Origin: Molossus alvarezi
Taxonomy: Eukaryota; Chordata; Mammalia; Chiroptera; Molossidae
NCBI GenBank assembly: GCA_037176705.1
Contig: CM073886.1
Span: 20,693,501 to 20,757,500 of the forward strand
Direction of reading: 5' to 3'
DNA length: 64,000 nt
Shown: in pieces, positions 25,712-59,959 of the stretch
Layout of the letters: the number at the start of each line of letters is the position of its first letter
How positions within the stretch are numbered: the stretch's first letter is position 1
The notes under the pieces: generated by a model
Told to the model about the DNA's origin: nothing
The model's database searches: none
Seen by the model: only the letters and a program-made list of their open reading frames with translations
Position numbers and translations under genes: made by a program

Positions 25712-26715
25712 CTGAAAGGGAGACAAAGAGATCATTTCTCTCAAAGAACTCAACCATGCTCATCAGACAATGAACATCTGCAAAGCATCTTACATGGAGG
25801 TTCCTGCCAACCTTGGGAGGTCGCCATGGAGGGAAAGGGAAAGCCAGATGTTTCACCCCATGTGATCTTCACAAAAGCTGTGTGAAACAGGAACCACCAC
25901 TTCCACTTCACTGGGAAACGAAACCCAGAGAAGGTAAGAAATTTACCCAAAGACACCAAGCCAGTGAGCCAGGCAGAGTCTCACTCTCAAACTGGTCCTC
26001 TTTCCTCCAGGCAATTCAAGTAGGTCTAGGAAGCAGGCACAGTCTTCATTCATGAAACAAATACCTAGGGAGAGCCAACTCTGGGGGAGGCACTGGATCC
26101 CTAAGGCTGGGTGAACATTCCCCCAAGCGGGAAACTAAAACAATCACTGTTCCAGTGGAGAACAAATCCATTAGATATTTTGTCAGGTTAAGCATTATCT
26201 GAAGGAAACGTGTTTTCTTAGCCTAGTTAGAGGGAGGGGTAAGAATGGACGAAGAGAGAGGGATGAGGGTGCCAAACAGAAACACAAGGATTTGATTACG
26301 TGCACAGTTCCACACCTTGAGTAGTGCAGCGAGAGATGCTTTGGGCTTTGGAACCAGATCTGGGTTCCAAACCTGGGCTCCTAAAGTCACTAGCTGTGGA
26401 TCTTTGGGCAAGTTACTCCACCTCTCTGGGCCTCAGTTTCTCCATCTTTCAAGCGGAGATTCAGAATATACTGAATGAGATGGTTTTAAAGCCCTCAAGA
26501 GCACTTGACGGACTTGATGCCCGGTGAGTGCTCAGCGAGTTTTAGTATCGCTGTTGTTGACGCACGTGACCTGGACGCAGAGGAAGCCCGGGAATAACAA
26601 ATCGTAGCCCACGCCGGAGGTCCCTCCGGCCCGCTCTCCGACTCGGAATCTTAGGCTTCGGCCCGCCTGCCCAGGTCTGACCCCAACCCGAGTCCCACCA
26701 CCACCTCCTTACCAT
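25076..26715 (-). CDS. TMEM186: TMEM186, transmembrane protein 186 (mitochondrial complex I assembly)
   Basis: Two coding exons on the minus strand. Exon 1 contributes only the ATG (26713-26715), followed directly by donor gtaagg. Exon 2 is 25711 down to 25076 after acceptor ccctttcag. The product is 212 aa, beginning MAALLRAVPRLPG and ending VFGVLDMLT; the human protein is about 213 aa. Two hydrophobic segments, about residues 73-94 (LKVAQTALTVVALPPG) and 97-121 (MTFNSLCLMGGIAGFALAM), form the membrane hairpin. Conserved blocks include NESGTMLRVAHLTFWGWRQD and LRYGRILDRERFTQVFG. TMEM186 is a known member of the mitochondrial complex I intermediate assembly (MCIA) complex in the inner membrane. 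A longer unspliced frame to an ATG at 25753 reads through the intron; the splice sites and family N-terminus reject it as the true start. The gene is head-to-head with PMM2. Confidence 0.95.
25785..25985 (-). repeat. MIR element in TMEM186 intron
   Basis: Minus-strand MIR remnants: gatcttcacaaaagctgtgt, ccagagaaggtaagaaattt and gccagtgagccaggcagagt. Confidence 0.55.
26310..26540 (+). repeat. MIR element close to the TMEM186/PMM2 promoter
   Basis: Sense MIR: gtcactagctgtggatcttt, gggcaagttactccacctct and gggcctcagtttctccatct. It ends about 170 bp from the TMEM186 start codon. Confidence 0.8.
26713..26715 (-). CDS. TMEM186: TMEM186 coding exon 1 (initiator ATG only)
   Basis: On the minus strand the sequence reads gggccATG then gtaagg. 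The coding part of exon 1 is just the start codon, as in the human gene. Joining it to 25711 restores MAALLRAVPR. Confidence 0.85.
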
Positions 26716-26802
26716 GGCCCGGCTGCCTCCTGCCGATCCCACCTGCAGTCGGGAACTCTAAGAGCGCATGCTCGGCCGTAACAGGCCTGCGTGCGCAACA
26801 TT

Positions 26803-26821
26803 GCATTCTGGGATTTGTGGT
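26803..26821 (-). promoter_or_regulatory. ZNF143/STAF-type binding site
   Basis: Plus strand reads GCATTCTGGGATTTGTGGT. Its reverse complement closely matches the ACTACAnnTCCCAGAATGC-type SBS consensus that is common at bidirectional promoters. The match is by eye from the remembered consensus. Confidence 0.7.
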
Positions 26822-26905
26822 CCCGCGAGAACAGCTGACGCCCGCCCCAGGCGTTGTGGAAGTGGCATCTCCTCCTCCCGGCGTGCCCTGCAGCACGGGG
26901 GCTGA

Positions 26906-50536
<23,631 letters not shown>

Positions 50537-51720
50537 TGCCCTCCCGTGGCGGGGGAGGCCCCGCTGACAAGCCGGAAGGGCTCGTTCGGTGGCCAACCAC
50601 AGGTCCCTCCTTCCCATGCCAACAGGTCATTACAACCTCCAGGCCAGGACAGAAATGTAAAAACACTTCCTGAAATGAAGCTCCTGCAGTGGCAGCTTTG
50701 GGACCAAGGGCGCTGTGGTCGGCAGGCAGTATTAAGCTAAGTGACTGCATGAACTCTGTTCCCACCACACTTCCTGTTTGAGAGCCACAGACCTCAGTGT
50801 GGCCTGTGGATGGCTGGCTGGCCAGGTGACAACTGACCCAAAGGATCTGCACGTCTGCTGGCTAGTACGCAGGTTAGCTCAGTACTGACTACACAGTGAG
50901 GAGCTGGTTCTCCAACCATTGAGATGGGAGGAAGCAGGTCCCACAGGCCCCGTGGAGAATCAGCACACAGCCCTTCCCCAGGTGCCCGCTCCAAGCCCAG
51001 GTCAGAGAGACAGCCTGGGTGTCACACCTCACCAGAGAGCCTCCTGGTGCACCTGGCTGGGCTTCCCAGGGGCCTGCTTTGCCTCGAGTTTCTCAGGGAT
51101 CGGAAAAGCCACGATGATGAGCAGACTGAAGCTGCCCTGTTCTCTGCGGGTCTTTTCATAAGTAAGCCCGTGGACCCCGGCCCTCACCCGGACTCTGACC
51201 CAGGGCTGGGAGCAGCCATGGTTGGGCCGAGGGCCCTCACTCCTCCCGTCCAGGTTCTGCAAGTTCCTCACGAAACTGGAAGGCATCCCTAGGCCTTGGT
51301 CCAGAACAGGGCGGAGACAGCTTTCCAAGGCAACGGTTCACACACGACACTTGTTAGCATCTGGAAACATTGAGACCCACAAGCCCTCCGCAGCTTGGTG
51401 CAGGGGCCGGGGCCGGCCTCAGTCCACAGCATGGCCCCTGCCGAAGGCCCCGCTGACCTGAGTCCATGTGCATTACCCCACCCCCACCAGCTGCTTTCCT
51501 CCCAGAGGAACCTGGGTTCCCCCCAAACCTGCCCCGGGCTTGTCTCAGCTCTAGATCAGCCTGCCCACCCCCGGACCCCACGGTTGACGTATCTTAGCGG
51601 TTCTCAGGATGTGTCATTGGGAGTATCTTCCCTTGTTGAAGTCTTTTGCAAATGATAATGTAGTGACCTTTCAAAACAAAAAGTAGCAAATTAAAGTAAT
51701 TTTATTGTTTCCTGTTTCTC
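50537..51720 (+). other. PMM2: PMM2 3' UTR (probable extent)
   Basis: Non-coding sequence from the stop to just past the ATTAAA at 51690. No SINE lies within it. The extent is inferred from the signal position. Confidence 0.55.
51690..51695 (+). terminator. PMM2: Candidate PMM2 polyadenylation signal
   Basis: ATTAAA about 1.15 kb after the stop, followed by T-rich sequence (tttattgtttcctgtttctc). A weaker AGTAAA lies at 51802-51807. Confidence 0.55.
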
Positions 51721-52123
51721 ATACTGATTACTTTTCACGTCAACCTGTTTGCTCTTGTGCCGAATGGGGTACAGTCCCTATCACATAGTTGACTTCGTTT
51801 CAGTAAAGCCCTTTGAGAGGGGTGTGTGAACTGTTACGAGCTCTGGTAACCGCCCAGGAGCCCAACGAGCAGGACTCTCAGCCCCACCTGAAGTAACCAT
51901 AAGCTGAGTCTGCCCCTCAGCCTAGCAGTTCGCAGAGTCAAGAGCCATCACCAGAATGGTACACGTGGTGGCTAAGTTGAGCAGGGGAAGCATAGAGGTC
52001 ACAGCCTGGGGCTGGTGGGAAAGCGAGTCCCATCCCAGCACTACAGAAGCTGATGGGGACTTGGGTCCCTCAGGCTGAAGCCTCGGGAAAGGCCTGTGCG
52101 GGGCTTGTGGCGGGGCTTGTGGC

Positions 52124-52150
<27 letters not shown>
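52124..52150 (+). repeat. Poly-G tract
   Basis: 27 consecutive G, preceded by two copies of gggcttgtggc. Potential G-quadruplex and a likely sequencing or assembly weak point. Confidence 0.85.
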
Positions 52151-52155
<5 letters not shown>

Positions 52156-52644
52156 CAGGTGGGCCCTGGAGTGAGAGGCCACTGGGAAGGCCCTCCTGAA
52201 CCTCCCGAGGAGCCGAAACTGGATCCTGAGGGAGGAACGGGAGGAGGCTCAAGATCTGAGTGACAGCTGAGATGTGGAGCAGATGTGGATTCCGGAAAGG
52301 CGGGGCCCAGGTGGCTTTGAATCACTTCCTTTCCAAGAACTGCTTCCTCTTCCTCTTCCCCCAATTGCTCCTTGATCTGGGCCCTGGCAGGCACTTGGGC
52401 CAGGCAGCCAGGCCTCCAGCCACCTTCACCTCCCTGCCCCCCACTCCCGTTCTGGAGCTCACTCCCCCCTCACCTGTGGCTGCTCCCAGCATCGCCTGGT
52501 TTTCTGCCTCGGCCTCCCTCATTCCACCTGCGGACAGTCACTTCTCGGAACAGTCCAGTCTCATGGTTTTGAGCTAGATGCTTACGTTGGCCTCTCCCTA
52601 AACTGATTCAATGGGCTGGTTTCTAACTTTTCCTAATGCACTTT

Positions 52645-52820
52645 GTTTATTGGGGGTTTTTTTTATTGATTTTAGGGAGAGGAAGGAATAGAGAAATATG
52701 GATTTGTTGTTCCACATTATACATTCACCGGTTGCTTCTTATATGTCCCGACTGGGGATCAAACCTATAGCCTTGATGTGTCAGGACGACGCTCTAACCA
52801 GCTGAGCTACTGGCCAGAGC
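52645..52820 (-). mobile_element. Old tRNA-derived SINE
   Basis: Minus-strand copy with cgactggggatcaaacctat and ctgagctactggccagagc. Flanks tttcctaatgcacttt and tttcctaatacacttt indicate the duplicated target. Confidence 0.85.
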
Positions 52821-53339
52821 CTTTCCTAATACACTTTTTGAAAATCAAAGTATTCTTAAATAAAAATGTTTGCCTCTGCACCACCAAAGGTGGTTATCGA
52901 CCTCCGCCGGGAAACACTGGCCCCGGAAGACCTTTCCCCCTGACACACACCCTCCCAGAGCAGCCCACCTCCCCCCAGCCCAGCCCCTCACCTCCCCACC
53001 TCCCGGAAACCAGGAACTGCCTTCCACACCCCCACGGCTGAGCTTCCGCGCAACGTAGAAATGCCTCAAAGTAGACCTGCCCACAAGTGACCGACTCGGT
53101 GGCATTTCCTGTGGTCACAAAGCCACATTCTACCTCCAAGCTCCCCCCACACACACACACACTGAGGATGGTAATTACGGGAAAGGGGGCGGTGCCACAT
53201 TCTTTCTCAAACAAGCAGGCTAGGAGGTACAGTGCCAGTCCCCGAGGTTTGGGGAGCCGCCCCTACCCGCAGGCTAAGGAACAACTTCCTCCCAGCCAGC
53301 CTCCCCGTTAACAAACTACACCGCCTTGCACAAACAAAC

Positions 53340-53345
53340 TTTATT
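53340..53345 (-). terminator. CARHSP1: CARHSP1 polyadenylation signal
   Basis: Plus-strand tttatt gives AATAAA on the minus strand, at the expected distance from the stop. The candidate PMM2 signal is 1.6 kb away on the other strand, so the genes end tail to tail. Confidence 0.7.
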
Positions 53346-54681
53346 GAGAGGAAGGTGACCGACCGGTGGGAGAAAAGTTTGGATTCAGGAACCCTGGATG
53401 CTACTCCCCACTCGGTCACCACCACCAAAGTCTTCCCAGAGCCTCAAGGAGTTTGTGTATATTGAGGCTGGGGGGGGCGGGGGGCTTCCGGCTCTAGCAT
53501 CCTGCAGTTCTAGAACACGCACTGACCGAAGGGGCTGCGAGAGCCATTACAAAGGATTCCACACACAGGCCACCTCTGAACAGCAGATCCAATTCCCAAC
53601 CCACTGGCAGGTGCAGCCTGGTGGGGTCACACAAGATGCAGAAGTGGCTGTAGAGTGTGGTCTGCACCCAGCAGACAGGCCTCCAGGGGCCGCCTGGGCG
53701 GCATCCAAGGCCCGCGGGGAGAGGCCGCGCTGGACCCAGCAGAAGGCAAAGGCAGAAGCAGAGGACCCTTCGAGGAGCACAACGGGCCAGGAAAAAGCAG
53801 ATCAAGTCACTTAACTGTGGGGTTTCACTGCACACACATCATCAACACACTTATTCGTCTGTTTTAAAACAACTGCAGCGGCCGTCAGCCAGAGTTCCAA
53901 CCTCCCACCTCTTTCAGCTGAAGGGGTCCCCGAACAGACACCTGATGAGGCCACTCCGGCCTCCCGCATCCAAAGTCCCGTCCGGAGTCTGGAATATCCT
54001 CGTCTGCCCAGAAGCCAGCTTGGAAGGGTTCACTTTCCCGCGCTGACAAATGGATTCTTGACTACATATAAGCCACATATTTCAAACATATTACCCAGAC
54101 ATTTCTATTTTTAAACCCCAACTAAAGCCAAACCAAAGCACAGCGAATACAATCTGAACGGCCTGTTTCCTGGGACCATCTACAAAGGTTCCCAACGTCG
54201 GGTGAGAGCTTTCGTTGTTTAAAAACAAAACCTCCTGAGCATTTCTTCACACCTGTTTTCGAGAGAACCCCTGCACTGAAAGTGTATTTCTCCTTTGACG
54301 TTTGACTTTATCAGGCTGTCAGAAAGCAAGCTCCCTGTTCCTGTCTGATGGATCCGGAGAAAGGCCTGTGTTTAAACAAACACCCTCCTTCCCCCCCCAC
54401 CCACCACCTAAACGACGGGTGGGAAATAGCTGCTAAGCCATGATCACTCAACTTGAAGACAGATGGAAAAGACCAGGCTTCCGAGGGTTAGAATTCAGCT
54501 CTCGGCAAGGCTTTGCCAGGTGGAGGGCTAAGGGCTCCTGGGAAAACTCTTCCCAACCCCCAGCCGTGACACCTCCTGCTGCAAAGGCACCTAAGACCCC
54601 CTCACGCTCCTCGCACCCCTTGCCTCCTGAAGCCAGCTCCCCTGGAACCAACCAAGCCTAGAATCAAAGAGCCTGCTCTCT

Positions 54682-54931
54682 GCCCTGGCCGGTTTTGCTC
54701 AGCGGTTAGAGCGTCGGCCTGTGGTCCGGAGAGACCTGGGTTCGGTTCCTGCTAAGGGCACGTACTTCGGTTGCAGTTTGTCCCCGGCCCTGGTTGGGTT
54801 GTGCAGGCGGCAGCCACTCGATGTGACTCTTTCACGTCGATGTTTCTCTCTCTCTCTCTCTTCCTCTCTCTCCCTCCCACTCTATCTAAACAAAAAATGA
54901 AAAAATGTCCTTGGGTGAGGATAAAAAAAAA
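54682..54931 (+). mobile_element. VES SINE inside CARHSP1 3' UTR
   Basis: Head gccctggccggttttgctca. AGCCTGCTCT flanks it at 54670-54679 and 54932-54941. Orientation is opposite to CARHSP1, so the mRNA would carry a poly-U and GA-rich insert. Confidence 0.95.
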
Positions 54932-55381
54932 AGCCTGCTCTGCCCAGGGCCAAGGAGACACAAGAAGGGGGTGCTTGGGGGGAATGCGTGCTGAGGAAAC
55001 AACAGGGTCCATGTGTCACCACCAGGGAATTTTGAGCCTCCAGCCCAGTGGGATGGCGATGAGGGACTCTGTGGGCTGGAGAAATACCACCTGACCCAAC
55101 CCCTGGGCCAGGGTTGCACCCTCTACTCAGCCACCAGCCGGGCGCCTCTCCTTGTTCAATGCCTTTAATACTTTTCAGATGGTGTTTGTTGTGATGGTCC
55201 AAGACTGTGCCGGCGGCCCAGACACCCCTGTGCCTGCCCCCAACACCCCTTCCTCCAGGATATGGCTCCCCCCTTTGAAGCCATATCTCCAGCAGTGGAA
55301 TGTCATCTCCAGTCTGGTCCTGCCTCCTCCTTCCCCCAGAGTCTCCCACAAGCCCAGGAGAAGGGGTGCTTCCGGCCTCTC

Positions 55382-55544
55382 CTAGGAGCTGACGACGTGG
55401 CCAGACCAGGTCTCGTGCTTGGAGCCCGGCGCCAGGTGCGTGATGACCACCTCCACGGCCTGCAGCTTCTCGTGCTTGGGCGGAATGGAGCACATCTTAT
55501 AGGTGACCTCATCGCCTTCCACTGGAACGTACTCCCCTTCCACA
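55382..55544 (-). CDS. CARHSP1: CARHSP1 terminal coding exon, residues 94-147 and stop
   Basis: Completes Asp94, then [18 protein letters not shown] to [11 protein letters not shown] and TAG. The acceptor is caccctgcag. Confidence 0.96.
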
Positions 55545-58488
55545 CTGCAGGGTGGGGGGAAAGCACTCAGTGCCCAGCTCTCAGAAAAGCCCGAGTGATG
55601 CCATGCCCAGGGCACCAGACCCGCTGGTCAGAGGGCAACCCCTTTCAGAGGGCCTGCCCCTCCCGCCCTGCCGTCAGAGGGAGCCACCATGCTCAGTGGT
55701 GCCACGCTGCCCGCTGCCCCAGCCTCAGGCTGAGGAGCCCCCCAGCCCAATCAGCTGCCTCCCGGGGGCCCCGATGCCGAGTCTGCCTCAGCATCGGGGC
55801 CCGACCCCCTGGGAGTGCTCACACGTTACATTAAGCGTGGGCACCATGGGCCTTTCGGACAGAAGAGCAGGGGGAGCCAGCCTGAGCCCGAGAGAAATGA
55901 GGTGGTCGAAAGATGGGGGGTTGAAAGATGGCCTGAGTGGGGTTTCCTGAGTGTCTGCAGCACACCCACCCTGGTCCAGGAGTCCCAGAACCCAGGCTGG
56001 ACCCCAGCTCTTCAATCCCCAGAAACCTGGTGAGACTTCAAGTAAGACCCTTTTGTGCTTAAAGCCCGTTCCAGGAAGGGTCCTCTCCCTTGGGACCACC
56101 CCCAGGAGATTCCCTTACTTTGTACAGGACATGAGCTACCACCCCACCCATAGAAGTGGTGTGCCTGTCTTGAGGCCCCCTTGATGGGACCCCACAAATC
56201 CCCTTCAGATCCTGAATGCCAGGGCCAGCAGCTCCCCAGAACTGTGACACCTCCTGCCTGATTAAAGAATCTCGTCCCAAATGGGGCTTCCCTCTTTGAT
56301 TTGGCTGCCAGGAAGCTCAGGGATAAATGTGCAGCAGAACCAGGCACCCCACTGTCTCCATCTTTCTTATTTGCCCCACCCCCATGTTTTCCTTACTGTT
56401 CACGGTGCCCCGAGTCCCTTGCAAACCACTACAAGTCCTGCTGGAAAGAGGCAGTACGCCACGCACGCACTCACAGACATCAAATCACTGCTTGAGCACC
56501 TTAGGTCTACACTGGGCAGGGGCCTACTTAAGGCCTGATGTGTAAGAATGGGGTGGGGGGTAAAGAAAGGGTAATCCTCCCACCATGGCAGACATGTGCA
56601 ATAGGACCCTATTTTCAAAAATACGGTCTCTATATACCGGGTGAAGCAAAAGTAGGTTTACAGTTATTCGTAGGGAAAAGAATGTAATGATTAATAAATA
56701 ATAATACAAGAATAAGCCCTGTATTTCAGGTCCTCACAACTGTACACCTCCTTTTGCCCCACCCTTTGCAGAACAGGACTTCCCCATAGACTGAAATAAA
56801 ACATCAGGGGATGCTGAGGCCAAAGGATGGGGTGGGTGGGGTGCCAGATCAGGCCCACATCCGAAGGCCGGAAGCGCAGCCCAGGCGGCAGGACACCGGG
56901 CTGCAGTGTGTGGGCCCCACCCTGGGTCCTCTAAGGCCTTCCAGACACTCAGGAAGGAAGGGCGTCAGTGAGCAAGTGACTAGAGAAAGGGTCCAGCTCT
57001 GACTTCCCGGATCAGAGGGGCCAGGCAGCCCCCAGCCTCATCAGGCCACTTCTCGGAGCAGGGCAGGAAACCACCCTGAGGCCCAACACGGGGGTGCCTC
57101 TCCCCATCCACCAGATACATAGGGCGCTCACCCCACCCCGGGGTTCTTGACTCAAACACACACACGCACACACAGGCACATACACACACTTAGACATACA
57201 CACATGCGCGTGCGCACACACACACATACACTCAAACACACAGACATACACGCACACACGCACAAACACACACAGGCACATACACTCAAACACACAGATA
57301 CACACATGTGCACACACACATGCACACACTGGCTCAAACACACAGACATCCACGCACAGAGACACATGCGTGCACACACACACAGTCACCTGCAGCATCG
57401 GACACACCAGTACCACGTAGTGCCGTCTCACAACCCCACCCCTGAACACAGTCACCCCAGGTCACACACGCCTGGTCTCACACCCTCATCCGCAGCACCC
57501 AGCATAGTCACATACTTTCCCTGCCACCAAGGAGCCCCGACAGTGCCCCGCCTGCCCCAGACCCCCGACGCACTCGGAGATGTGCAGGAAGATGTCGGGG
57601 CCGCCCTCTGCGGGGGTGATGAAGCCGTGGCCCTTGGATCGACAGAAGCATTTGCAGACTCCTTTGTAGACGGGGCCCTGGGAGGCCCTCACCGTCCTGC
57701 AGAGAGGGAAACAAACGTGTGAGGGCCCCCACCAGCCCTCCAGGACGGCCACCCTTCCCTGGGGCACACATCCGGCTCATCCTGGCTAGGCCACCAGGGA
57801 CAGCCATGGAGACAGTCACACAGAATCCAGGGACAGTGCCTCTGTGATGACCTTGGCAAATTTTCTTAGGACTCAGTTTCCCCATTTGGAAAGAGAGTAT
57901 TAGATTAAAAGCTCTCTGAGCACCTCTGATGACACATTACTAACAGCAGCAGCAGCCTCCACTCGCTGGGCCTGAGGTCTGCATCCGCCAGGTGCCCTGT
58001 GCACCCTCTGCAACACTGTGGCAACCCTGCTACTGTCCCCATTTTGCAGCTGAGGAAGTTGAGGTCTCGCAAGGGAAGAGGCTTGTGTGCGGTTAAAGAT
58101 CAATGATTTAAGACCCCAGCGTCTTCCCAGCTGTTGTGACCTCCATCCCTCGCCCCCAGCCCACGACAGGTTCCAGTGGCCCTGGGGCAGTGCCCTCCAG
58201 AGATCACAAAGTGCCTTCTCAGTTTCTCACCCCGACCCCAACCCCAAATGTCTCGATTTGACAAACAGGGTTATTGAGGCACAGAGAGGCCAGTCTCTGG
58301 AAGCCTCCCCCAAGCCAGCCAGAGACTCACGCAGAGAAGGTCCTCGTCCGGCGAGTAGGCAGCGGGCTGGGGACCACATTGCCCCGGAGCGGGGATGGTG
58401 AGCGATTTCGGGCCCTCTGGGTGTCCAGCAGCCCGACCGAAGCCTGGTGGGTGGGGGGCTGTGGTGGCGGAGGAGTTTCAGATGACAT
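55382..58488 (-). CDS. CARHSP1: CARHSP1, calcium-regulated heat-stable protein 1 (cold-shock domain)
   Basis: Complete CDS on the minus strand: 58488-58331, 57696-57574, 55544-55382. It encodes 147 aa, the human length. The N-terminus is proline-rich and disordered ([15 protein letters not shown]), with phosphosite serines at 30, 32, 41 and 52 ([21 protein letters not shown]). A single cold-shock domain spans about residues 62-129, with RNP1-like KGHGFITP (74-81) and RNP2-like DIFLHIS (87-93). The C-terminus is [11 protein letters not shown]. The family binds single-stranded nucleic acid and the 3' UTRs of mRNAs such as TNF, and is a calcineurin-responsive phosphoprotein found in the cytosol, P-bodies and stress granules. 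Splicing is GT-AG in every case (donors gtgagt and gtgcgt). The 5' UTR exon and promoter lie beyond the right edge. It is convergent with PMM2. Confidence 0.97.
55766..55802. other. Perfect 12-bp inverted repeat (hairpin) in CARHSP1 intron
   Basis: GGGCCCCGATGC (55766-55777) and GCATCGGGGCCC (55791-55802) are exact reverse complements with a 13-nt loop. It is 222 bp into the intron as read back from the terminal exon. Confidence 0.85.
56637..56767. mobile_element. Mariner-type MITE
   Basis: Inverted termini gggtgaagcaaaagtagg (from 56639) and the complement of ccttttgccccaccc (ending about 56765) pair over about 29 bp with a few mismatches. The A/T-rich centre includes ataataatacaagaataa. 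A TA precedes the left end. No transposase. Resembles non-autonomous mariners seen in bats. Confidence 0.75.
57150..57392. repeat. Long CA-rich compound repeat in CARHSP1 intron
   Basis: About 240 bp of CA dinucleotides interspersed with acactcaaacacacagacat-type units in higher-order order. In the CARHSP1 transcript it is UG-rich, starting about 180 nt after a 5' splice site (57574). Confidence 0.9.
57574..57696 (-). CDS. CARHSP1: CARHSP1 coding exon, residues 53-93 plus two bases (cold-shock domain core)
   Basis: Completes Ala53, then [26 protein letters not shown] and DIFLHIS, ending GA of Asp94. The acceptor is ctctgcag, the donor gtgcgt. Both RNA-binding motifs sit in this exon. Confidence 0.96.
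57830..58090. repeat. MIR remnants in CARHSP1 intron
   Basis: Sense piece 57840-57910 (atgaccttggcaaattttct, ggactcagtttccccatttg) and antisense piece 58010-58080 (ccccattttgcagctgagga, aagttgaggtctcgcaaggg). Confidence 0.6.
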
Positions 58489-58495
58489 GGCTGAC
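58331..58495 (-). CDS. CARHSP1: CARHSP1 first coding exon (7 nt 5' UTR plus residues 1-52)
   Basis: The acceptor tctctccag ends at 58496, then gtcagcc and the ATG at 58488. It codes 52 residues plus two bases of Ala53, with donor gtgagt. The coding part is 58331-58488. The proline-rich, serine-phosphorylated N-terminus is encoded here. Confidence 0.94.
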
Positions 58496-59959
58496 CTGGA
58501 GAGAGATGGGGGGGGGCTCTCAGAGGCTCACACCTTGCAAGGAGGGCCCCCGGAAACATCCTCACCCCCACATCAGAGACTCGTTCCTCTCACTGTGGAA
58601 TGCAGGCTGCAGCTCACTCAGCGTGGGGGTCACAGTCACGTCCCCATCAACACGCTGGCTTGACCAGCAGGGTCCCACGCCTCCCCTGGGGTCTGCAGCA
58701 GCCGGGCCTGCCTCCATCACCGCTGTGCCAGCTCACACCCATGACAAGGCTGCCATCGGTCCCCATAGGTCCTTAGTGCCCAGCACAGACCTGGGCACCT
58801 CGTGAACACTTGTGAAAGGGAGGGAGGGAGGGGGCCCGGCGAGGGCGGCAGGCGGACAGGGCAGGCGGGGCGGGCCTTTGCTTTAATGCCAGCCCCCCAG
58901 ATCGGGACCAAGTCATTCAAGAAACATTTTCTAAAGCCTGCTAAGCACCAGGGGTAGGGGAACGGGGAGGAAAACGGAAGTTCTGCCAAGGGCAGGACGT
59001 GGCCGAGGTACCCAAGGAACACCACACTGGGACTACAAAGGCGGCCTGTCTAACTCCCTTGGCTCAAGGTCAAGAGGGAAGAGCACAGCCCAGGAGCCAG
59101 AGGGCCTTGGGCAGATGCTCTCCCCTCCCTGGGCCCAGCTTGCTGCCTGCAGAGGGGCAGCTGGCGGAATCACTGAGCACTGCTGGGCTGTGGTAGGGCC
59201 TGGGCTCAGCCCTCAGCCGCGTTCACAGTGAGGAAGGACAGAAGCTGCCCCTGGGGGCATCAGTACCCCACATAGGGTTTTCCCATGTAAAATGTAAGCT
59301 ATCTTTTAAACACCCCAGGAGTTTGCCTCAAAATCCAGGTCTCCTCGAGCAGCTCTGACAATCCTGAACCCCCAACTCACCACCCAGCTTCCCTCTTTAA
59401 CAGTAACTCTGTGGCCCCAGGGCACCGGGTCTTCCATTTAATCACCAGCAGTGTCTCTGCCCCAACCAAACCACCCAAGATCTAGGCCTGATTCCTTCTC
59501 CGCAAAAACAAGATCTCTGCCCCGGCACTCCCCACCACCCCCTCCACGACCCCTCCCCCCAGTCCCCACAGGTCTCAGTTCTGCCTGGCTGGTGAGGGAG
59601 GGCCAGCTGGCCTTCTGGACGGAGGGGCATAGCTACCTCCTGACCCTTCTCTCAGCTGCATCGGCGGCCAAGGAGGACCGCGAGTCCGGGGAGCCCCCAC
59701 CTCAAAAAGGCCCCGGCTGCCTAGCTAGGGGTCAGGGCTCCAGCATGACCCACCAGCACAGGTCATAGAGTCCTGGAATGTTCCAACGCATGGGGTTCTG
59801 GGAAGGGGCCAGCCCAGAGAAGGGAGGGCCCCGCCTAGGCCTCCAGGACAGCAGGTGGGGCCACAGCGGCTGTGACACCAGGGTGAGGTGGAAACTGCCT
59901 TCCCCGTTTCTACCCATGATCTAACCTCCTTTCCTCCGGAGTCAGCATGTCCGACCTCG

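Larger units (their letters stand above)
51721..53319. other. Intergenic region between PMM2 and CARHSP1 3' ends
   Basis: About 1.6 kb, convergent. It contains a 27-G homopolymer (52124-52150) and an old SINE (52645-52820). No coding exon seen. Confidence 0.65.
53320..55381 (-). other. CARHSP1: CARHSP1 3' UTR with an embedded SINE
   Basis: About 2.05 kb from the stop to the AATAAA at 53345-53340 (minus). This agrees with the roughly 2-kb 3' UTR of the human gene as I recall it. A VES SINE (54682-54931) lies inside it in the opposite orientation to the transcript. Confidence 0.65.

Noticed and set aside
25712..25753. N-terminal extension of the TMEM186 frame (MSSLREMISLSPFQ)
   Set aside because: It reads through a good acceptor (ccctttcag) and does not match the family N-terminus. 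Splicing to the ATG at 26715 restores MAALLRAVPR.
54882..55493. 203-codon minus-strand open frame over CARHSP1
   Set aside because: Overlaps the CARHSP1 last exon in a different frame and runs through its 3' UTR and part of a SINE. No family resemblance.
57012..57722. Cys/Val- or His/Thr-rich open frames on both strands
   Set aside because: Translations of a CA/TG compound repeat, not proteins.
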